Below, piece by piece: positions 59,513 to 64,000 of a stretch of DNA of 64,000 bases. The stretch covers positions 62,001 to 126,000 of the forward strand of contig NZ_BMRZ01000009.1 in NCBI RefSeq assembly GCF_014648895.1, given 5' to 3'. Position numbers and translations under genes: made by a program. The stretch is from Streptomyces tanashiensis (lineage in GTDB: Bacteria; Actinomycetota; Actinomycetes; Streptomycetales; Streptomycetaceae). The notes under the pieces were generated by a model. That model was not told where the DNA came from. It ran no database searches and saw nothing but the letters and a program-made list of their open reading frames with translations. How positions within the stretch are numbered: the first letter of the stretch is position 1; each line of letters begins with the position of its first letter.

Positions 59513-61642
59513 TCAGCCGATGTCCGGCGGGTCCACCCGGATCCGCACCGGATCCCCGCCGCCGCGCGCGAGCCGGCCCGCCCTGGCCTGTTTGAGCGAG
59601 GCCGCGAGGGCCGCGCCGCTGCCCGGCGGGACCCGGACCAGGGCCCGGTCCCACTGCTCGCCCGGCGGCGGGTCGCCCGGTCTGCGCGGCCCGCCGGGAC
59701 GGACGACGGGCAGCGGTACGGGACCGAGGACCTCGGCGTCGGCGGGGAGCCCGGCCCCGGCCAGGAAGCCCTCGACGGCCTCCGGCGGCCCGGAGACGGC
59801 GGCCATCCGGGAGACCGGCGGGAAGCCCAGCTCGGCGCGCTCGGCCAGCTCCCGCCGGGCGTGCCCGACCGGGTCCCAGCGGACGAGCGCCTGGACGGGC
59901 CGCAGGGTCGGTTCGGCGACCACGACGACGGTGCCGCCCTCGGGCTGGCCGCGGACCAGCGAGGCCGCGTCGATCCAGCGGCGCAGCGCCTCCTCTCCCG
60001 CGCGCAGGTCGGGCCGGCCGAGCATGGCCCAGCCGTCGAGGAGCAGCGCGGCCGCGTAGCCGCCCTCGGCGACGGGTTCGGCTCCGGGGGTGGAGACGAC
60101 GAGCGCGGGGCGCCCGGGCACGCTGTCCAGCACGTGGTCGCGTCCGGAGGTCCGTACCGGAACGGCGGGGAAGGCCCGGCCGAGCTCCTCCGCGGTCCGC
60201 CGGGCGCCGACCACCTGGGCCCTCAGCCGGGTCGAGCCGCACTCCACGCAGTGCCAGTCGGGGGCGCCGCGCCCGCACCAGCCGCACCGCAGCTCCTGCT
60301 GCTCGGGGGCTTCGAGGGGCCCGGCGCAGTGCCGGCAGCGGGCGGGCGTGCGGCAGCGCTCGCAGGACAGCCTCGGCACGTACCCCCGGCGGGGGACCTG
60401 CACGAGCACGGGCCCGGTCTTGAGGCCCTCCCGCACGGTCTGCCAGGCCAGCGAGGGCAGCCGGGCCGCCCGCGCGGCCTCGTCGCGGGCCAGTTCGCCG
60501 TCGCCGACGGTACGGATCAGGGGGGCGGCCCTGCGGACCTGCTCGCGTCCGGCGTCCAGGGCCTGGGCCCAGCCGGTCTCGACGAGCTGGGCGGCCTCGA
60601 CGGTGCAGCTGGTGGAGCCGAGGAGGAAGGCGCACCGGTCGTGGGCGGCGCGCAGGAGCAGCACCTCGCGCGCGTGGGGCTGGGGGGCGTGCGGTTCGCT
60701 GTGGCTGCCGTCGCCGTCGTCCCAGATGACGGCGAGGCCGAGGTCCCGCACGGGGGCGAACATCGCGGCCCGGGTGCCGACGACGGCCCGCACGGCGCCG
60801 CGCCGCACGGCGAGCCATCGCGCGTACCGCTGCTCGGGGCCCGCCTCGGCGGTGAGCAGCGCGTGCCGCCCCTCGCCCAGGACCTCGGTCAGCGCCGCGT
60901 CGACCCGGCCGGCGGCCCTCCCGTCGGGGACGACGACGAGCGCGCCCCGCCCGGAGGCGAGGGTCGCGGCGACGGCCCGGGCGATCTCCTCGGCCCAGTG
61001 GGGGCCCGGCAGCGCGGTCCACACGGCCCGGGGCGCCCCGCCGCGCGCGAGGGAGTCCAGGAACGCGGGCCCGCGCTCGTACCGCGTCCAGCTCCCCGGC
61101 TCCGGGGCCCTCGGCGGCGGCTGCGGTGCGGGCGACGGGCGGCCCTCGGCCCGGGCGCTGCGCGGCGGCACGGCGAGCTGGAGCACGTCGGCGAGGCTTC
61201 CCGCGTACCGGTCGGCGACGGCCCGGGCGAGGCCGAGCAGCTCGGGTCCGAGCACCGGCTCGGGCGAGACGACGTCGGCGAGCGCGGCCAGCGGCCCGGA
61301 GTAGTCCGAGGTGGCCCGTCGCTCGACGAGGAACCCGTCGATGAGCCGTCCGCCCTCGCGCCGCCCGTTCTTCACCTGGTGGGCGCCCGCCCCGAACCGC
61401 ACCCGGACCCGGACCCCGGGCCGGGCGACCTCGTCCAGCTCCTCGGGGACCGCGTAGTCGAAGAACTGGTCGAGGTGGAGCGCGCCCTTGTTCACGACGA
61501 CCCGCGCGACCGGCAGCTCCTTGGCCAGCGCGGCCCCGCGCCAGGTCCGCGGCTTGGCCCGCGGCACCTTCGCCTTCCGGACGGTCTCCCGGATGAGCGC
61601 GAGCTGCTCGTGCTCCTCGGACTTCTCGTTCTCGCTGCTCAC
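59513..61642 (-). CDS. priA: Primosomal protein N' (PriA-like) with decayed helicase motifs
   Basis: The 709-residue protein keeps the PriA DNA-binding N-terminus (VVVNKGALHLDQFFDYAVP to VRVRFGAG) and the zinc-binding part (CERCRTPARCRHCAG, then CGWCGRGAPDWHCVECGS near residues 424-468). The helicase region is altered: the Walker A position reads TALPGPHWAEE rather than GxTGSGKT, and the DEAH box position reads IWDDGDGSHSEP. Such helicase-dead PriA is seen in actinobacteria. GTG 61642 is chosen as the start. It probably aids replication restart by binding DNA rather than by unwinding. Confidence 0.88.
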   Translation of the reverse strand: MSSENEKSEEHEQLALIRETVRKAKVPRAKPRTWRGAALAKELPVARVVVNKGALHLDQFFDYAVPEELDEVARPGVRVRVRFGAGAHQVKNGRREGGRLIDGFLVERRATSDYSGPLAALADVVSPEPVLGPELLGLARAVADRYAGSLADVLQLAVPPRSARAEGRPSPAPQPPPRAPEPGSWTRYERGPAFLDSLARGGAPRAVWTALPGPHWAEEIARAVAATLASGRGALVVVPDGRAAGRVDAALTEVLGEGRHALLTAEAGPEQRYARWLAVRRGAVRAVVGTRAAMFAPVRDLGLAVIWDDGDGSHSEPHAPQPHAREVLLLRAAHDRCAFLLGSTSCTVEAAQLVETGWAQALDAGREQVRRAAPLIRTVGDGELARDEAARAARLPSLAWQTVREGLKTGPVLVQVPRRGYVPRLSCERCRTPARCRHCAGPLEAPEQQELRCGWCGRGAPDWHCVECGSTRLRAQVVGARRTAEELGRAFPAVPVRTSGRDHVLDSVPGRPALVVSTPGAEPVAEGGYAAALLLDGWAMLGRPDLRAGEEALRRWIDAASLVRGQPEGGTVVVVAEPTLRPVQALVRWDPVGHARRELAERAELGFPPVSRMAAVSGPPEAVEGFLAGAGLPADAEVLGPVPLPVVRPGGPRRPGDPPPGEQWDRALVRVPPGSGAALAASLKQARAGRLARGGGDPVRIRVDPPDIG

Positions 61643-61683
61643 AGCCCCATACCTACCAGACGCCACCGACAGCCGGACATGAC

Positions 61684-61719
61684 CGAAGCCCGGCACCCCC
61701 CACGGGGTACCGGGCTTCG
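61684..61719 (-). terminator. 10-bp hairpin behind metK
   Basis: CGAAGCCCGG (61684-61693) pairs perfectly with CCGGGCTTCG (61710-61719), loop 16 bases that can extend the stem with CACC/GGTA-type pairs. It lies 18 bases behind the metK stop. Confidence 0.7.
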
Positions 61720-61736
61720 TCGCCTGCGGCCTGGGA

Positions 61737-62945
<1,209 letters not shown>

Positions 62946-63243
62946 AACGCTCCCTGGGGTTGCAGCGGCTGCTGGCTACTCGTGACGCGGACCGGCAGGG
63001 GGCTGCGCCCCGCGACGTTCCACGAACAGTCTATCGGTCGTGGTCGGACAATGGACCAGGTGTCTCGCCTGTCGAATGCCGCCGAGCGGACGAAACCGGC
63101 CTCCAGCAAGGCAGAAGTGCCCGCCCGGGTGGGGCGCAAATCACTCCTGGCGCGGCGTTTCGCGCCTCCCCGTGTGCCGTTTCACGCCTCCCGGGAGCGA
63201 CTTCGCGCCGACCTGGCGGCCGCCGTGGAGCCGCCCGGATCCG

Positions 63244-64000
63244 TCAGGTCGCGGGGCGCAGCCGCGGCAGGACCAGGTCCCAGACCGTCTCGGCGAGCGC
63301 TTCCTTCGGTCCGTACGGTACGGGGGTCTCGGCGCCGTCCGACGCGAGGACGACGGCCTCGTTCTCCTCGGAGCCGAAGGTCTTGTGCTCCCCCACCTCG
63401 TTGACGACGAGCAGGTCGCAGCCCTTCCGGCGGAGCTTCGCCCGACCGTTGGCGAGGACGTCGTCGGTCTCCGCGGCGAAGCCGACGACCACCTGGCCGG
63501 GCAGGGCGCGGTCGGCGGCCAGCTCGGCGAGGATGTCGGGGTTGCGGACGAGTTCGATCGTCGGCGCTCCCCCGTCGTCCGTCTTCTTGATCTTGCCGGG
63601 GGCGTAGACGGCCGGGCGGAAGTCGGCGACGGCGGCGGCCATCACGACCGCGTCGGCGTCGGCCGCGGCCTTGAGCACGGCCTCGCGGAGCTGGACGGCG
63701 GTGCCGACGTGGACCACGTCGACGCCCGCCGGGTCGGCGATGCCGGTGTTCGCCTCGACGAGCGTGACCCGGGCGCCGCGGGCGGCGGCGGCCTTGGCGA
63801 GCGCGTAGCCCTGCTTCCCGGAGGAGCGGTTGCCGAGGTAGCGGACGGGGTCGAGGGGCTCGCGGGTACCGCCGGCGCTGACGACGACATGGCGGCCGGC
63901 GAGGTCGGGGGCGGCGGTGCCGCGGGCCAGGATCCTGCGGCAGACCTCGAAGATCTCCGCCGGGTCCGGGAGCCGGCCCTTGCCGGTGTCGACGCCGGTG
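63244..64000 (-). CDS. coaBC: Phosphopantothenoylcysteine synthetase/decarboxylase (C-terminal part)
   Basis: The gene enters from the right edge, and the visible 250 or so residues are the CoaB synthetase domain: VVVSAGGTREPLDPVRYLGN, SSGKQGYALAKAAAARGA, VMAAAVADFRP and KIKKTDDGG. It makes phosphopantothenoylcysteine in coenzyme A synthesis. The N-terminal CoaC flavoprotein part would lie outside the window. The stop is at 63244-63246. It is upstream of metK in the same direction. Confidence 0.93.
   Translation of the reverse strand, partial: TGVDTGKGRLPDPAEIFEVCRRILARGTAAPDLAGRHVVVSAGGTREPLDPVRYLGNRSSGKQGYALAKAAAARGARVTLVEANTGIADPAGVDVVHVGTAVQLREAVLKAAADADAVVMAAAVADFRPAVYAPGKIKKTDDGGAPTIELVRNPDILAELAADRALPGQVVVGFAAETDDVLANGRAKLRRKGCDLLVVNEVGEHKTFGSEENEAVVLASDGAETPVPYGPKEALAETVWDLVLPRLRPAT

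Noticed and set aside
62946..63243. Possible SAM riboswitch upstream of metK
   Set aside because: The gap shows no recognisable core of SAM-I, SAM-II or SAM-IV elements, and no convincing pseudoknot partner strands were found by eye.

Overview
The window reads as chromosomal DNA of a Streptomyces or a close relative. It has very high GC, strong GC bias at third codon positions, frequent GTG and TTG starts, actinobacterial family members such as MAB_1171c-type proteins and GuaB1, a TTA codon confined to a regulator, and DasR-like operators in front of a chitinase gene. No rRNA, tRNA, CRISPR array or intact insertion sequence was seen.

Positions 1-15249 look like an accessory biosynthetic cluster for a ribosomally made and modified peptide (RiPP). 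The plus-strand run is two SPASM-like radical SAM enzymes, a heme-oxygenase-like diiron oxidase (HDO), an MFS exporter, a 65-residue precursor ending in an aromatic tail (GGYLW), a cyclase/STAND ATPase regulator, a B12-binding radical SAM enzyme and a 2OG-Fe(II) oxygenase. The precursor gene sits in frame at the 3' end of the exporter reading frame and is followed by a perfect 15-bp hairpin. The cluster is flanked by an XRE regulator, a large LuxR-type regulator with a TTA codon, a MAB_1171c-like membrane protein and an ImmA/IrrE-type metalloprotein. The product and its exact modifications cannot be read from the sequence.

Positions 15638-23118 hold an SMI1/KNR4-type protein (possible immunity protein) convergent with a 1498-residue secreted protein that ends in a NucA/NucB-like nuclease domain, then a lipoprotein. 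Next comes roughly 1.3 kb of decayed DNA with a piece of an ABC-transporter ATPase and the C-terminal part of a tyrosine integrase. This looks like the scar of a mobile element at the border between accessory and core DNA.

From 23123 rightwards the gene content is mostly core. It includes a secreted C39-like peptidase, a P-loop kinase-like protein, a possible ~70-nt small RNA, an EccA/CbxX-like AAA ATPase and two CorC/CNNM-type membrane proteins. A minus-strand operon follows: ribD-ribE-ribM-ribBA-ribH-hisE-hisG and a PH-domain protein, led by an FMN riboswitch. A divergent GH18 chitinase has DasR-like operators. Further right are a ROK regulator facing an MFS gene across an inverted repeat, a uracil/xanthine permease, an amino-acid or amine catabolism group (nitrilase-family hydrolase, flavin amine oxidase, APC permease, Lrp regulator), GuaB1, an RNase Sa/barstar pair and a SorC-type sugar regulator.

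The right end carries the familiar housekeeping group rpe, rsmB, fmt, priA (helicase motifs lost), metK and coaBC, the last cut by the window edge. Function calls come from motif recognition and family knowledge by eye; no search was run.
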